Shown here one piece after another: positions 11,122 to 23,029 of a stretch of 64,000 bases of DNA (positions are counted from its first letter, which is position 1; every line of letters begins with the position of its first letter). Origin of the DNA: Adiantum capillus-veneris (Eukaryota > Streptophyta > Polypodiopsida > Polypodiales > Pteridaceae); assembly GCA_014529385.2 (NCBI GenBank), contig CM043958.1, positions 126,423,817 through 126,487,816 of the forward strand, read 5' to 3'. The notes under the pieces are model-generated. The model had not been told where the DNA came from, ran no database searches, and was given only the letters and a program-made list of their open reading frames with translations. Both the position numbers and the translations under genes were made by a program.

Positions 11122-12707
11122 TGTCATAATAACTAAGATCTAATTCTTCTAGATGATTTTCTCATTTTAAACTGATCATTTAATATGGGAAAATACCACG
11201 GGAGAAAAAGCTAGAATATTGGTAAGGCTAGAAGGCTCGTCACAGTAGGGATCCAAAGGAGGGAGAATAGGGAGAAGGGCCATCTGCAAATGATCAATGT
11301 GCATGAATGGTTCTTCAAAGACCTTAGGTTTTAGCCCATTAAGACTTCCAAAATTCTAAGGTTCCAAAATTCAAAGGTAAAGTCCAAATGGCCAAGCTAA
11401 ATAGAATTGGATGCTTTTTGTGAAGACCAAAAAGTCTTCACATATCCCTAGATGGGAGGGGGCGAGCCCTAAAGGTAGTGGAAGAGAGAGAAGAGGTGAG
11501 AGAACACACATTCTCACACTCAAGGCTTCCCTTTACACAAAGGGCATAGTGGATACATGTCAGGTTCCTAGACCAATTGCCCCCAAAGTGCATTCAAATC
11601 CTATTGGATGGCCATAGAGGTGGAACAATGAGAATTAGGCTAGAGTAAATTTAGTTTAATACATCTTAAAACACTTGATAGAAGAACCAATAGAAATTAG
11701 GCTCTCTAGAAGACTATTGGACAGTCTAACAAGGGGTCCAATGAGCATTCAACAGCCCAATGGCTTGCCTTATTCCTTTTGGCCAGAAGATTAAGAGGTC
11801 CAATGAGAGTTTTATTGAATAATTTAGGTACCTAAAGCTCTCACAAAAGGGGAAAGTGGGACATATGTCACAATGCTAGCAATTATGATTCTAATTTTCT
11901 ATTGGCTAAGAAATGAGGGGCGAGCAAGAGAAAATGGCAAGAGGGGTCGACCAAGAGAGAGAGGGGGCTGATTTTTGCAAGGAAATATTGCACACACACT
12001 CACACGAAATCATGTGTGAAGTAAAGAAGAATATATCCTTCTCAAGCTTTAATGAAAATCTCATCATCTACTCCAAGCTTGTCAAAAGGGAGGCCTACAC
12101 CAATAACTCTTGGCTTTGTGATGCAAATACAACCAAGAGCCAAGCTCTAATGTATGCTCATCTCTTCTACCATACTAATAACTAGGCTATGCCAGGCTAT
12201 TAGGAGTGATTATGTGAGGAGAAATACTACTTTCTTGTAAGAATACTTCTTCTTCTTCTAGATCTACTCTCATATCCCCCTAGCTCTCACCATCTTCAAA
12301 GGTGTGTGAGGTCTTTGGGTCTGAGACCATGAGGGAATTGATGTTGTTTTTTCAAGTGTAAGCTTAGTTCTTAAAGGTTCCATCTTCATTGCACCAACAA
12401 GTTATAGAAGGAACACAAAGTATTGTAATGTAAAATGTCTTCCTTGATGGGGGAAACCTATAATACAAAGCCTTTTGGAGGGGGGACCAGCTCCATGTAA
12501 ATCCGGTCCTCAACTGTAGTCAATAACTTAATTTCTGTCTCTTTTAGAAGTATTATTCATGCCTATCTAACTAGGTGTTATGCTTTTTTTGCTCTCTCCA
12601 TCCAACCACTCTTGCTATGCTCATTAGAAATCTATTCTTAATGAAATGCTCACTATGTCCCTGTTATTTTTTGCTATACACAAGTTACTAGACCATTAAA
12701 TGTTACA
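11122..12707 (+). repeat. left (5') LTR of the deleted element
   Basis: TG at 11122 and CA at 12706-12707. It shares words with the LTR of the intact gypsy element, including the region around ATCCGGTCCTCAAC and GGGGGACC, so the two families are related. Confidence 0.82.
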
Positions 12708-12720
12708 TTGGTAGAAGAGC
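12708..12720 (+). promoter_or_regulatory. degenerate tRNA-iMet primer binding site
   Basis: TTGGTAGAAGAGC directly follows the LTR. The intact element has TTGGTATCAGAGC at the equivalent place. Confidence 0.7.
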
Positions 12721-13458
12721 TATCGGTTTCCTTTTTCTTGGTCAAGAAGAGAGGTCCTCAAGCTGACTATAAATGGTTTGGTATTTTTTATTGCAATTGA
12801 GTAAGTAGAATAGGGATTTTTAAACCTTGCAGTGCTCCTGCTTTGTGCAAATAACGGGGCATCATCGTCAAGAGCTATGGTCTTAATAGTGGAGTCCTGC
12901 GGCTATTGCCTAGGGCTTAACCACTATTGGGCTATTAGAAGCTTCACAAGAGTCGGTGTTGTTTTGGTGGTGAAAGACCCTATCTTCTATTCCTTGCAAT
13001 CAATGAGATCCGGGTAGGTCACCTAATAAAAATGTAACCTATCATGTGGGTTCAAAAGAAGGGTATTTAAAGTTCTTGAAACTTATAGAAATATATATAC
13101 AAAAGGGCATTATTTTTTCAAATTTGAAAAAAACTTACAGATTTTAAAAGAAAAGGGTACATTATATTCTTAACAAAATTCACAGATAAGAAGTTTTACA
13201 AACATGTCTCGAACGCATGTGATATGGTAGTTTTACACATAGTGAAACCCCCGAGCAATGATATTTGAGCCACGGGTAGACGAACTTGAGTGCTTTTCTA
13301 AAGGATTAAGAGGAGTAGTAACTAGGTCTTGAAGTGCCAAAGTACACTTAAAGATTTTGCACCTAAAATTTGTTTGAACGGCTCACAATAGTAAAGAGAG
13401 TGAAATTAATGTTGATAGATTTGATTTTGCTAATGAATAGGCTAATAATTATGCCCCC

Positions 13459-14046
13459 ATGATTGTTAATTACCTTGTTACTAGGCTTCAACAAGCCATG
13501 GGCCATCCATCCCTCCTAGGTGAAGTGCACCGACAGCTACGTACTCATGGGATTCTCCAAACTCCCCACCAAGAAGAGACAATACCTAGGAGGCCTCCTT
13601 GTGAGACTTCCAAAAGAGGCCTCTCTCCGATAAGGGAAGAAGAAGAGGACCAGTACAAAGAGATCAAAAATCTACTACTCAACGATGCATCTCCTTCCCA
13701 AAAGCGAACTCAAGTTTCAAAGGTAGAGCCCCCACTGAAAGAACGAGAAACCTCTGTGGAGATGGCTTCACAAATACGGTGCGCAAAATGCTCTCCAACA
13801 CCCCCTAAACAGAGAAGACCATCGCATAATTCTCCACACCATAATTCAAAGAGGGATGAGAGAAAACAAGAGAAGAGAAAGACGAGAAATTCTTCTCCAT
13901 CTTCTTCATCCTCTTCCTCTTTTGAAGAAAGTAATGGTGTAGACAAGGAGGAACAAGGGAAGAAAAAGGCAAGAAAGAGGTCACCCTCTTCTGCATCCTC
14001 CTCATACTCTTCCTCTTCTGAAGGAAGTGATGGTGTAGCTCTTTAA
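13459..14046 (+). pseudogene. truncated gag of the deleted LTR element
   Basis: It encodes 195 residues. NYLVTRLQQAMGHPSL and RGLSPIREEEE match the first ~60 residues of the intact gag (NYLVTRLQQAMGNPTL and RRLSPIREEE). The rest is Ser/Lys/Arg-rich low-complexity sequence of the same type as in the intact gag, ending at a stop at 14044-14046. A few more gag codons are traceable in other frames to about 14220 (TFGAT region). No zinc knuckle or pol follows. It could make a short RNA-binding peptide but more likely is a relic. Confidence 0.75.
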
Positions 14047-14330
14047 CCACCTAAAAGAAGAGGCCATAGGAAATCCTATGCAGTGTGGAAGAGGTCGTCC
14101 AAGCTCAAAAATTGCAAAGGGAGTAAAGAACATCTCTTTCCTTACCTACAATGGCACCTTTGGAGCTACGGTCAAAGAGCTACGGTCAAAGTATTGGCCT
14201 TCATCCAATAATTTGATGCGGCGGTTGGAACGGTGTCATAGGGTAAAATAGGGATCCTCTACCAGCTAGAAAAAGAACTAATGACTAGAAATTATCATCT
14301 CTACCTCATAGTCAAAGACGATTATGATTT

Positions 14331-14344
14331 CAAGAGAGAGGTAA
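14331..14344 (+). promoter_or_regulatory. polypurine tract before right LTR
   Basis: CAAGAGAGAGGTAA lies immediately 5' of TGTCATAA, identical to the tract of the intact element read on its coding strand. Confidence 0.8.
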
Positions 14345-14508
14345 TGTCATAATAAATAATATCTAATTCTCCTAAATGATTTTCTTATGTTAAACTGATC
14401 ATTCAATATGGGGAAATACCAGGGGAGAAAAAGCTAGAATATTTGTAAGGCTAGTAGACTGGTCACAGTAGGGATCCAAAGGAAAGAAAATAGGGATCCA
14501 AAGGGGGG

Positions 14509-14703
14509 CCATCTGCAAAAGAGCAATGTGCATGAATGGTGCTTCAAAGATCTCAGAGTTTAGCCCATTAAGACCATCTACAAAAGAGCAATGTGCATGA
14601 ATGGTGCTTCAAAGATCTCAGAGTTTAGCCCATTAAGACCATCTACAAAAGAGCAATGTGCATGAATGGTGCTTCAAAGATCTCAGAGTTTAGCCCATTA
14701 AGA
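14509..14703 (+). repeat. 65-bp tandem repeat, three units, inside the right LTR
   Basis: Units start at 14509, 14574 and 14639 (CCATCTRCAAAAGAGC...). Units 2 and 3 are identical over what I compared; unit 1 differs by one base at its start. The left LTR has one copy. Confidence 0.92.
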
Positions 14704-14862
14704 CTTACAAAATGCTAAGATTCCAAAATTCAAAGGTAAAGTCCAAATGGCCAAGCCTAACAGAATTGGATGCTTTCTGTGAAGACCAAAAAGTCTTCAC
14801 ATATACCTAGATGGGAGGGGGCAAGCCCTAAAGGTAGGGGAAGAGAGAGAAGAGGTGAGAGA

Positions 14863-14878
14863 AACACACACACACACA

Positions 14879-14919
<41 letters not shown>
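14863..14919. repeat. (CA)n microsatellite in the right LTR
   Basis: About 27 CA units with one interruption (CATACA). Confidence 0.95.
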
Positions 14920-14921
<2 letters not shown>

Positions 14922-15965
14922 AAGGCCTCCCTTTACATAAACGACATAGTGGACACATGTCAGGTTCCTAGACGAGTTGCCTCCAAAGTGCATTCAAATC
15001 CTATTGGATGGCCATAGAGGTGGACAAATGAGAATTAGGCTATAGTAAATTTAGTTTAATACATTTAAAAACACTTGACAAAATAACCAATAGAAATTAA
15101 GATCTCTAGAAGACTATTGGACAGTCTAACAAGGGGTCCAATGAGCATTCAACAACCCAATGGCTTGTCTGATCCCTATTGGCTAAAAGACTAAGAGGTC
15201 CAATGAAAGTTTTATTGAAATATTTAAGTATCTAAAGCTCTCATAACAGGGGCAAGGGGGACACATGTCACAAGGCTAGCAATTACGCTTCTAGTTTCTT
15301 ATTGGCTAAGCTTGGCATGAGCCAATGAGGGGCCAGCAAGAGGAAATAGCAAGAGGGGGGAACCAAGAGAGAGAGGGGGATGATTTTTGCAAGGCATTAT
15401 TGCACACACACACACACACAAAAACTCATGTGTGAGGTAAAGAAGACTATATCCTTCTCAAGCTTTAATGGAAAGCTCATCATTTACTCCAAGCTTGTGA
15501 TAAGGTAGGCCTACACCAGCAACTCTTGGCTTTGTGATGCAAATCCAACCAAGAACCAAGCTTCAATGCATGCTCATATCCTCTACCATGCTAATTACTA
15601 AGCTATGCTAAGATATTAAGAGTGATTATGTGAGGAGAAATACTGATTTCTTGTAAAAATACTTCTTCTTCCTCTAGATCTACTCTCATACCCCGCTAGC
15701 TCTCACCATCTTTGAAGGTGTGTGAGGTATTTGGTCTGAGACCGTGAGGGAATTAATGTTGTGTTTTCAAGTGTAATCTTGGTGCTTGAAGCTTCCATCT
15801 TCATTGCACCAGCACATTATTGAAGGAACACAAAGTATTGTATTGTAAAATGTCTCCCTTGGTGGGGAAAACCTATTAATACAAAGCATTTTGGAGTGGG
15901 GGCCGGCTTCATGTAAATCCAGTCCTCAACTGTTGTCAATAGCTTAATTACTGAGGTACTCTTTT

Positions 15966-18489
15966 GGGTACATCCTATTTTCTATGCTCATGTGAGTTTG
16001 AAATGGAGTCTACACGCTATGTTGTTTATGGGCCGGTTACACAAGATGGTTGAAAAAAGGGACAACAATGTGAAAAATCAAGATGCTAGTCTTGATTTCA
16101 TTGCGCCTCCTTTTGGACCTTGTTCCAATCCAATGAGGAATTGGATGCATGAAGGATGCCACTGTGGGAAACATTAGTGTTCTTATGAAGATATCACCAA
16201 TTTTGTTTTTGGGCAAAAACGCTTCTCCAAGGGGGGGTAATGTGGTGCCAAGGGCAAACCCAAGGGGGGTCACAAACCCATTGCAAGGGCCGATGACTAG
16301 GTGTGGAGAGGGGATTCTAATTATGGGTGGTAGGATGGAGAATCCTTCATGGAAGTTCCTGGGTTTCTTAGAGTGCAAGTAACTAATCAGTCAAGAGTTG
16401 GAGAATAAGGAAACTAAATTGTACACCCTAGAGTTTGAGATGTAGTGGAGCTTGTGCATAGGCATACGCTTGAGAATTGAGCTTAATGTGAAGGTTTGAG
16501 GACCAATAATAGAGGAGAATACTATGTCACAAAGCTAGGTAGAGTGAAACCAACTTCTATCAAAAGCAACCTAGAAAATATCTCGGTTTAGTTAAAAAAT
16601 TTATGCAACTCGAGGAAGATAATAGCCTTAAGATCAAGCTTAAGATACAAGGCAAAGGCAGAGATGATATTGGTGTGCATCTAACTTGTGGATGTGAAAC
16701 CTTGTGCACACGCTTGCGGGTTGGGGGGCCCTTTGGAGGCGGTTGCAGGGGCATGGATCTAGGTCAATCTTCTTGCATTGTTGCAGGATTTGGAGGGTTG
16801 TGCAGAGCGGTTGTTGTGAGTCGGCCCCAGGAGGGGGGTCCCTGTTCGACAGGCCTACTCTCCATTCTCCCCCATGTTCTTTTGATGCCTTCATTTTTGG
16901 ACCTCGGGTTGCACATTAGTCCACCAACGTTTAGTGGAAACGTGCCTCGTGGCTTGTGGGATGGCTTGCAAAAGGTGAGGGCTGCATGTGACAATCGCTG
17001 CCTAGTTTATGGGGCTGGGTGGAGGTTCTGGTTCTTTTTGGTGTCAATCTGTCATGGGATCAGCATGTGGCAGGTGTCCTTCTCATGGTGGCTATGATTG
17101 GATTCATCGAATCCTTGAATAGTGCCTGGTTCTCGCAAAACGCTAGGAAGATGGTCTTGTGCTTCTATTTTGGGTTCATTTAGATTCTCCTTGGTGATGG
17201 GATAGACGGTTTGCTTTATCAGATGGGGCTCTTCCCTTTTTCAAGAGTTGGAGTCTTGGATGTTTTGAAATGCTTCAAAGTGTGGATGGGATTTCTTAGG
17301 TTCTCCTTCTTGGGATGTGTTCCAAGTCTCTCATGTCTTTTTAATTGACCACTTTGGTGGACAGTCTATGCGGGGTGGTAGCCCACTCGGACTACAAGGT
17401 ACTCCTATTATCTTCTTCAAGTGTCTTCTAGGTCAAGTGGCTCTTGTATCAGTTGATGTTGTTTCTCTATCTCTTTCAGTGTCTCCCTTGTTAGCCATTT
17501 CGTAATGGACGAATCCCAATCATCGAGCGAGTATTTTTGAGTGGACAAAAAACCGAGTGACTTCCATGTCTAAGACATCCGAATCCATTGGCTTTGAGAT
17601 ATTTTGCCTCCGACTGTTGTAGGTTTGTGCCCTTAGTGACCCCCCAAACAATTAGCGAGGTCTAGGTGGTGCCACCACCGTGTCATGAATCTTCCATGTG
17701 TGCATGTTTCTTGTTTGCAAAACCAAACATAACCCTCTAGAACCCCCTAGGGTGCGACCTGTATTTTTTGCAACCCCAAAAGGCAAGTCCATACTTAATA
17801 TCATGTGAGCCCTCATTAATGAATCATCCACATTTGTTTATTTGATTTTGTAGAATCCCAAAACATGTCATCTTACGTCCCGATTTAGTTCTTCCAACTG
17901 CCCATATTGTCTTTTTAGTCTTTACCTTGAGCCAATTTTTTGTATCCTCATCATGTGCACATGCATATCCTATCCCACCAACTATTTCAATGACCGTAAC
18001 AAACTCATGCCTATGGCTATGCTCCTCTAGTACCACACTTGCATCCACAAAGATTCACCTCTTCTTCTTCACACTTTTCTCCCTTACATTTGAACTATTC
18101 ATTTCTAGACTTTGCAAAGGTGCCATAGTCAAATGTGATCATGCCTCAAGTAAATCAATCAAATAGTCAATGTAGGATCTCTCAAGATGGGTTAATGGAG
18201 CTCAATATTGTATGAAGAGAGAAATCCAAAGTGTAACTTCTCGTAGACAAAGCATGTTAACAAAAGCCTTGGCCCTCATTATCCACCTAACAATATAAAT
18301 GTGCAATGACACACTATAAAGACCATTATTATCGTGCTTGATAATGTTAATAAAAACCATGATGAATGATCATGGGTAAAACTCCAAAGTGATTTGGATC
18401 ATTAATTGTAAATACATAAACATATTTAAAAATATAACAATTCTTAAAAAAATTTATGTGAGATGCTAGAATATTTAAATGATGAAACT
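15966..18489. other. 2.5 kb without a recognisable gene
   Basis: The longest open stretch (16603-17097 plus) is Gly/Cys-rich with no motif I know. A minus-strand stretch at 18048-17824 has protein-like composition (HSHRHEFVTVIEIVGGIGYA) but no family. Both may be transposon debris. Confidence 0.4.
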
Positions 18490-20161
18490 TTAGCGTTTCC
18501 CCAATCCCATGGGGATGCCTTGTAGCTTGAATATCTGACCTTCCTTAGTGAGTTTGTATCTTGAGTTTGAAATCCAATCGAGAATGTATTTTGAGCTAAA
18601 GGATAAACACAAAATCTCAATAGCCTTCCAAAATTCTCTTAAGGTACCATTATCAATGGTTGACATCGCATTTGTATCATCAAAAATTTGAGATAAGCAT
18701 TGTTTTTTGTCGCAATTTGGTAGAGAAATCCTTTGATCAATCCCCTCTTTGTTATTTCCTTGTGAGTACAATTGAGAGCATTGACTACTACTACAAAGAG
18801 GAGTGGTGCTAATGGTCAGTCATGTGTTATCAACCTTGAGAGGCCAAAGCCATTTGAATGTTGACCATTGAGGGAAACTCTATCTCTCGCATTGCCAAAC
18901 AATGTATTGATGAACAAGTTAATGACCATCCCAAATCTCATGGCTTTCAAACATTTGAGAACAAAGGACCATTCCAATCTATCATATGCTTTGTCAAAAT
19001 CAACTTTGATGAACATAAACCATTGACACTATTCATTATCATGCCAGAACCCTCCAAGAGAATAATAATCACTTCTACCAATTTTCTTCATTTGATGAAT
19101 ACCTCTTGGTCCAAGGTGATCAATTTCATCATTGAAATGCAATCTTGATGGCAACACCATTAGCAAAGATTCTGTAAGCCGTTTTAAGCATAGTGAGTGG
19201 ATGAAATTTGACAACTCACACATTGATGGAACATGGGAGATCATTGTGGGCCATGAATTCATCCCAAAATCTAAGGAGAAGAGGCGAGAGAATCTCCTTG
19301 AATGTTTTGAAAAACTACGTCGGTAGTCCATCTATCCCGGAAGTCTTATTGGTTTTCAAAGTCTCTATAGCATTATTAATGTTAGCAATGGATAAGAGGG
19401 ACTCAACTTGCTTGGCCTCTTTTGGTGGAATGACCCATTTCCAAATGCCAAGAGCCTTGACTCAAGCGTTAGGACTAGAGAGAATCAAGCACTAGGACTA
19501 GAGAGAATCCCAAAGTAATACGTCATGTACTCTAGATTTTGTTGCTCTTTTTCTACTTGGTGGGAGTTTTAAACAAAGGAATTCTCTCTCTTTATGTTTT
19601 CTTTGATGGGGATTTGACCATTTCCTTGCAAAGAGTGTCGCACTTACCTGCCCACCGTTATTTGAAGAATGCCAAGTTGTGGTTTAGGATCATTTCTTCT
19701 TGTTTCCGTAGCTTACGTCTGAGCTCGGCTATAGATAATTGAGAGTCTTGGGATTGAGAAGAAGTTTCTAGAACAAAAGGTTCTTCACAGATTTTATCTC
19801 TTCTTCTCTTTGTAATGAGGGTGATTTTCTTTCTTCTAGACATAAGATAGGCTTGGGTACCTCCTGGACTGCCTTGCTCCAGGCTATAGCTGGGGACATG
19901 ACCTTGGCAAAAGACGCACTCAACTTTTGAAAGACATGTTCTTGCACTATCGTGATCTTGAAGAGAGAAGAGTTAGTGTAGAGCCATTACTCAACCATTG
20001 AGTTCTTACCTTGTTTTCTTATCTAAAAGGTAATGATCAGAGAGGCACAAAGTATATTTAGGTTTTTCTTTGACCCTAATGAACATATTTTTCAAAGATA
20101 AATCCATGGAGCACCTGTCCAGACGGGACTTTCTTCCCAATTCACCTTTGAAGTAGTTTTG
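18490..20161 (-). pseudogene. decayed LINE (non-LTR retrotransposon): endonuclease end, linker, reverse transcriptase
   Basis: Read on the minus strand, pieces appear in LINE order. At 20161-20006 is the C-terminal end of an AP-type endonuclease, with GRKSRLDRC and LSDHYLL. At 19843-19658 is a charged linker with RRRDKICEEP and LRRKLRKQEE. At about 19331-18816 is the reverse transcriptase start, with GPRGIHQMKK and the conserved VDFDKAYDRLEWSF. At 18771-18490 is the active-site region SQIFDDTNAM, where the usual FADD is FDD, followed by KLQGIPMG. Stops and frame changes separate the pieces. The upstream part of the endonuclease is absent because an LTR begins at 20162. I see no poly-A tail. 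Confidence 0.82.
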
Positions 20162-20782
20162 TGTTGACCCATGGGTCAACAATACGACATGACTCAATTT
20201 TTTGTACTAAAGTCTTATTTCTTTAGCTTTACAAAATGATGTGGATTATGGTTAAAAATATCCTTTGTAATGACTAGCTATTCTAGTTGCAAAAGTCATA
20301 GTGCGATGGCACTTCCAAATTGAAATACAAAACTATTTGACCCTTTGAACTCTATTTTTGGTTTAACCTATGGTAGCCTTAATATATAAGGTACCTAGGT
20401 CATTTTGTAAAGAGAACTTTAATCTTAATCAAGGTTTTGTTCGTTGATTGTGTATAAGAGAGTTGAGTGTGAAGGCTTTGAGGTAGGTGTATCCTAGCGA
20501 GGGAATGATGTTCCTTAAGTTTTGTACGATTCTAGTATGATTTGGTGAGTTTCCTTCCGTTTGTGTGTATGTGGATTGCGTGATGTAGTTGAGAGCAGTG
20601 AGATTCTTGATTTTGGTTTAGTTGGCCTTCCAGAGTGTTGTATTGTGGGATGGTCTCATCCTAACAAGATATAGCGATTGCCTCCGTGCGCCTATCGTGT
20701 CATCTGTGTCCTCGATTGACACTATGTTGATCTAGGTAGTGTTGCTTGCACCAAATTGGTGGTGTGATTCGATCCCGCAACA
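20162..20782 (+). repeat. candidate LTR (621 bp), abutting the LINE
   Basis: It starts TGTTGACC and ends CGCAACA, giving the inverted ends TGTTG/CAACA typical of plant LTRs. The first 20 bases are a perfect palindrome (TGTTGACCCATGGGTCAACA). A primer-site-like sequence follows one base later. No second copy is in the window, so the element is truncated or decayed. Confidence 0.62.
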
Positions 20783-20783
20783 T

Positions 20784-20801
20784 TGGTGCCATTGTCAAGG
20801 A
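20784..20801 (+). promoter_or_regulatory. decayed primer binding site, Athila/tRNA-Asp type
   Basis: TGGTGCCATTGTCAAGGA resembles the TGGCGCCGTTGCCGGGGA site that I recall for Athila-like elements. All five differences are C-to-T or G-to-A, as expected from deamination of methylated cytosine. Confidence 0.6.
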
Positions 20802-21340
20802 CACAAGGACTTAAGTAGGTAACCCTACTAACACTTGTGTGATGGTTGCTTCCTTTAGTTTTGACTAAAGAGAGATTTTTTCTTAAGTGAATCCAAAAGA
20901 GGATATTCTAAGATCAAGTGGACAACCAGGAAGCATGTGTCTTGCCGAGGGTCTGTGACTAGATAGATTTAGTTAGGATTTGTAGTATTAGTTGTAGATT
21001 AGAGTAGTTGTTAGTGGTCGAGTGATTTGTGAGGTGATAAAAGTGTTTGCTAGTCTGTGTGTGGTAGTGAAGCATTTTTCTTCAAAATTTCAAAACCCCA
21101 TATGATGAGTAGAAGTAGAGTTAGGTAATTGACATGGTTCTGGTCTAGAGCTATTCATCACTGATTTATTTGCTGAAGTGCTTGTTTGCATTTAAAATCA
21201 CGTAAAAGTTTGATTTTGAGGATAAAAATGCAATAAACAGGTTTTTGTTGACATTTTTTCATAATTGATTGATGATGTGCGTATAAGAGGGCATTTGCAA
21301 GCGTTCTGAGAAGAAATATTGAAATTCTTCAAACTTGGAC

Positions 21341-22184
21341 ATCATACACGTATGATGTCTCAAGGGGCACCTAGAAGCCAAATTTGACAAAGCTGACTAC
21401 ACCAGAGTGTTCAATAGGGATGTTTTCCCCTAAGTACACCTTGAGACTAGGATTTTGACCAACCCTTGGTACTCAAAATAAAAAATTAGGAGTGTCAAAA
21501 ACGAATAAATAGGGAACTTGTGATTCTGAGCATATTTTGCATGAAAAATGGTAGAAGTGCTTGAAAACCACTTATGGTGACTTGTGGATGACTGTGAATG
21601 AATTCTGGACAAAAATCCATCAGTAGAGAAATCATACCTGTATGATGTGTCTTAAGGGTAATTCTGGCAAGCCGAAGTGAACTTTGGAAATTATACCCAT
21701 CTTTTACATGTTGTGTTGAGCACATACACCAATCATTGCATTTGAAGCACCTAAACATCATACGTGTATGATGCTTGAGGAGTGAATTTGGCATCAAGAT
21801 TTACCTTTTGACTTTACACCCACATTCTGTAAGTAATGTTGAGCACATACACCAAGTTTGAATCATTTTGGAGAACCTTACAATCATACGTGTATGATGT
21901 TTGAGGATTGAATTTGGCATCAAAATTGACTTTTTGACTTTATACCCACATTTTGCAAGTGGTGCTAAGCATATACGCCAAGTTTGAATCAATTTGGACA
22001 TATATCTTGAGAGAAAAGTGTGATTGTGCACTTCATGGAAGTTGACAGGTAAAATTTGTGTTTTGAGAGAAATTTTGAGCTCTAAACTTTTTTGTGATCA
22101 TGTATTCTTGTTTATTTTGATAAGGGGGACCTAAGGTAAGGACAATTTCAAAATCTGAGCACAAATACATCATACGTGTATTAT
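21341..22184 (+). repeat. five dispersed copies of a 16-bp near-palindrome, two inside a 126-bp tandem repeat
   Basis: ATCATACGTGTATGAT or one- to two-base variants occur at 21341, 21631, 21757, 21883 and 22169. Each is followed within ~10 bases by TCTCAAGG, TCTTAAGG or TTGAGG. The copies at 21757 and 21883 sit in a 126-bp tandem repeat that also shares GAATTTGGCATCAA and ACACCAAGTTTGAATCA. The location fits the interior of the LTR element that begins at 20162. Confidence 0.85.
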
Positions 22185-22189
22185 GTCTC

Positions 22190-23029
22190 AAGTCAAGATC
22201 TGAAAGTCCAATTACACTTTAGACCACACACGAGGTTTGGAAATGATGATTTAAGCTTGTTTACAAAATTTCATCTCATTTGGACACATATCTTTGAATT
22301 TAAGAAGGCTTTTGCAATTCCACAATGATGAAAGTGGAAAATAGTGATTTTGTGCATTTCTTACATCCAATTTTTTTGTGACCACATATTCTTACTGTGT
22401 TCATCAAGGAGCACCTTGGATAAGTCCCTAGACACAATTTCATTGCATTTGGAGGACCTTTGGGCTAAAAAGTGCCAAAAGACAGAAATTGGACAAGGTT
22501 CATGCTTGTATTGACCATAACTTGCACAAAAAGTGTTGAAACTAAATTTTGAAAGTTGCTGAGAGTTGCTTGAGTGATAAAGAGTCTTTGGGATAAGAGT
22601 CACTTTATTTTTCCACAAAGACATCGTTTGCATTGTTTGGAAAAAGGAAAAATGGACACCTCTATAGCTTTATAGCCCAAGAGCGTTCAAACCTCAATCG
22701 GCACCAAAAAGTATACCAAATAGCTCTTAGTAAACCCCAACCAAAAGGCCTATGCTCCTTTGGGAATTTACCAGCACACGCCCACCCAAAAGACCATAGC
22801 ACATAGAAGCAAACCCCTATCAAAGCACAGATTTACAGCACACGCCGACCAATTCATATGAAGACAAAAGACTCCCCTTTCTCAATTGAACATCACAGAC
22901 CCAAAACTTCAACATCAATTCCAAAACTCATAGATACATGCCCTCCCAATCTATCTGCACACAATTTGCCAAGGATGCCATAGCCATAACCCTACAGAGA
23001 ATTAGTCGTAACATGAAGAGCACAACACT
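22190..23029. other. no gene seen
   Basis: Sequence continues the style of the repeat region (AT-rich, words such as TTTGGACACATATCTT). No open frame with a family signature. Confidence 0.4.

Larger units (their letters stand above)
11122..15965 (+). mobile_element. internally deleted, non-autonomous LTR retrotransposon
   Basis: Two similar long repeats (11122-12707 and 14345 to about 15965) flank a 1.6-kb interior. The left LTR starts TGTCATAA and ends TTACA; it is followed by TTGGTAGAAGAGC, a two-mismatch form of the initiator-methionine tRNA primer site TGGTATCAGAGC. The right LTR is preceded by CAAGAGAGAGGTAA, the same polypurine tract as in the intact element at 39-48 kb. The interior keeps only the first ~200 codons of gag; protease, reverse transcriptase and integrase are gone. 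The LTRs differ at many positions, so the insertion is old. The last ~200 bp of the right LTR are missing or unrecognisable, and no target duplication can be shown. Confidence 0.85.
14345..15965 (+). repeat. right (3') LTR of the deleted element, 3' end lost
   Basis: It aligns with 11122-12540 over most of its length and contains a 65-bp triplication and a CA microsatellite that the left LTR lacks. Similarity ends near 15965. Confidence 0.78.

Noticed and set aside
16603-17097. Gly/Cys-rich plus-strand frame as a cysteine-rich secreted protein
   Set aside because: No signal peptide, no regular cysteine spacing, and overlapping open frames on the other strand point to GC-driven chance.
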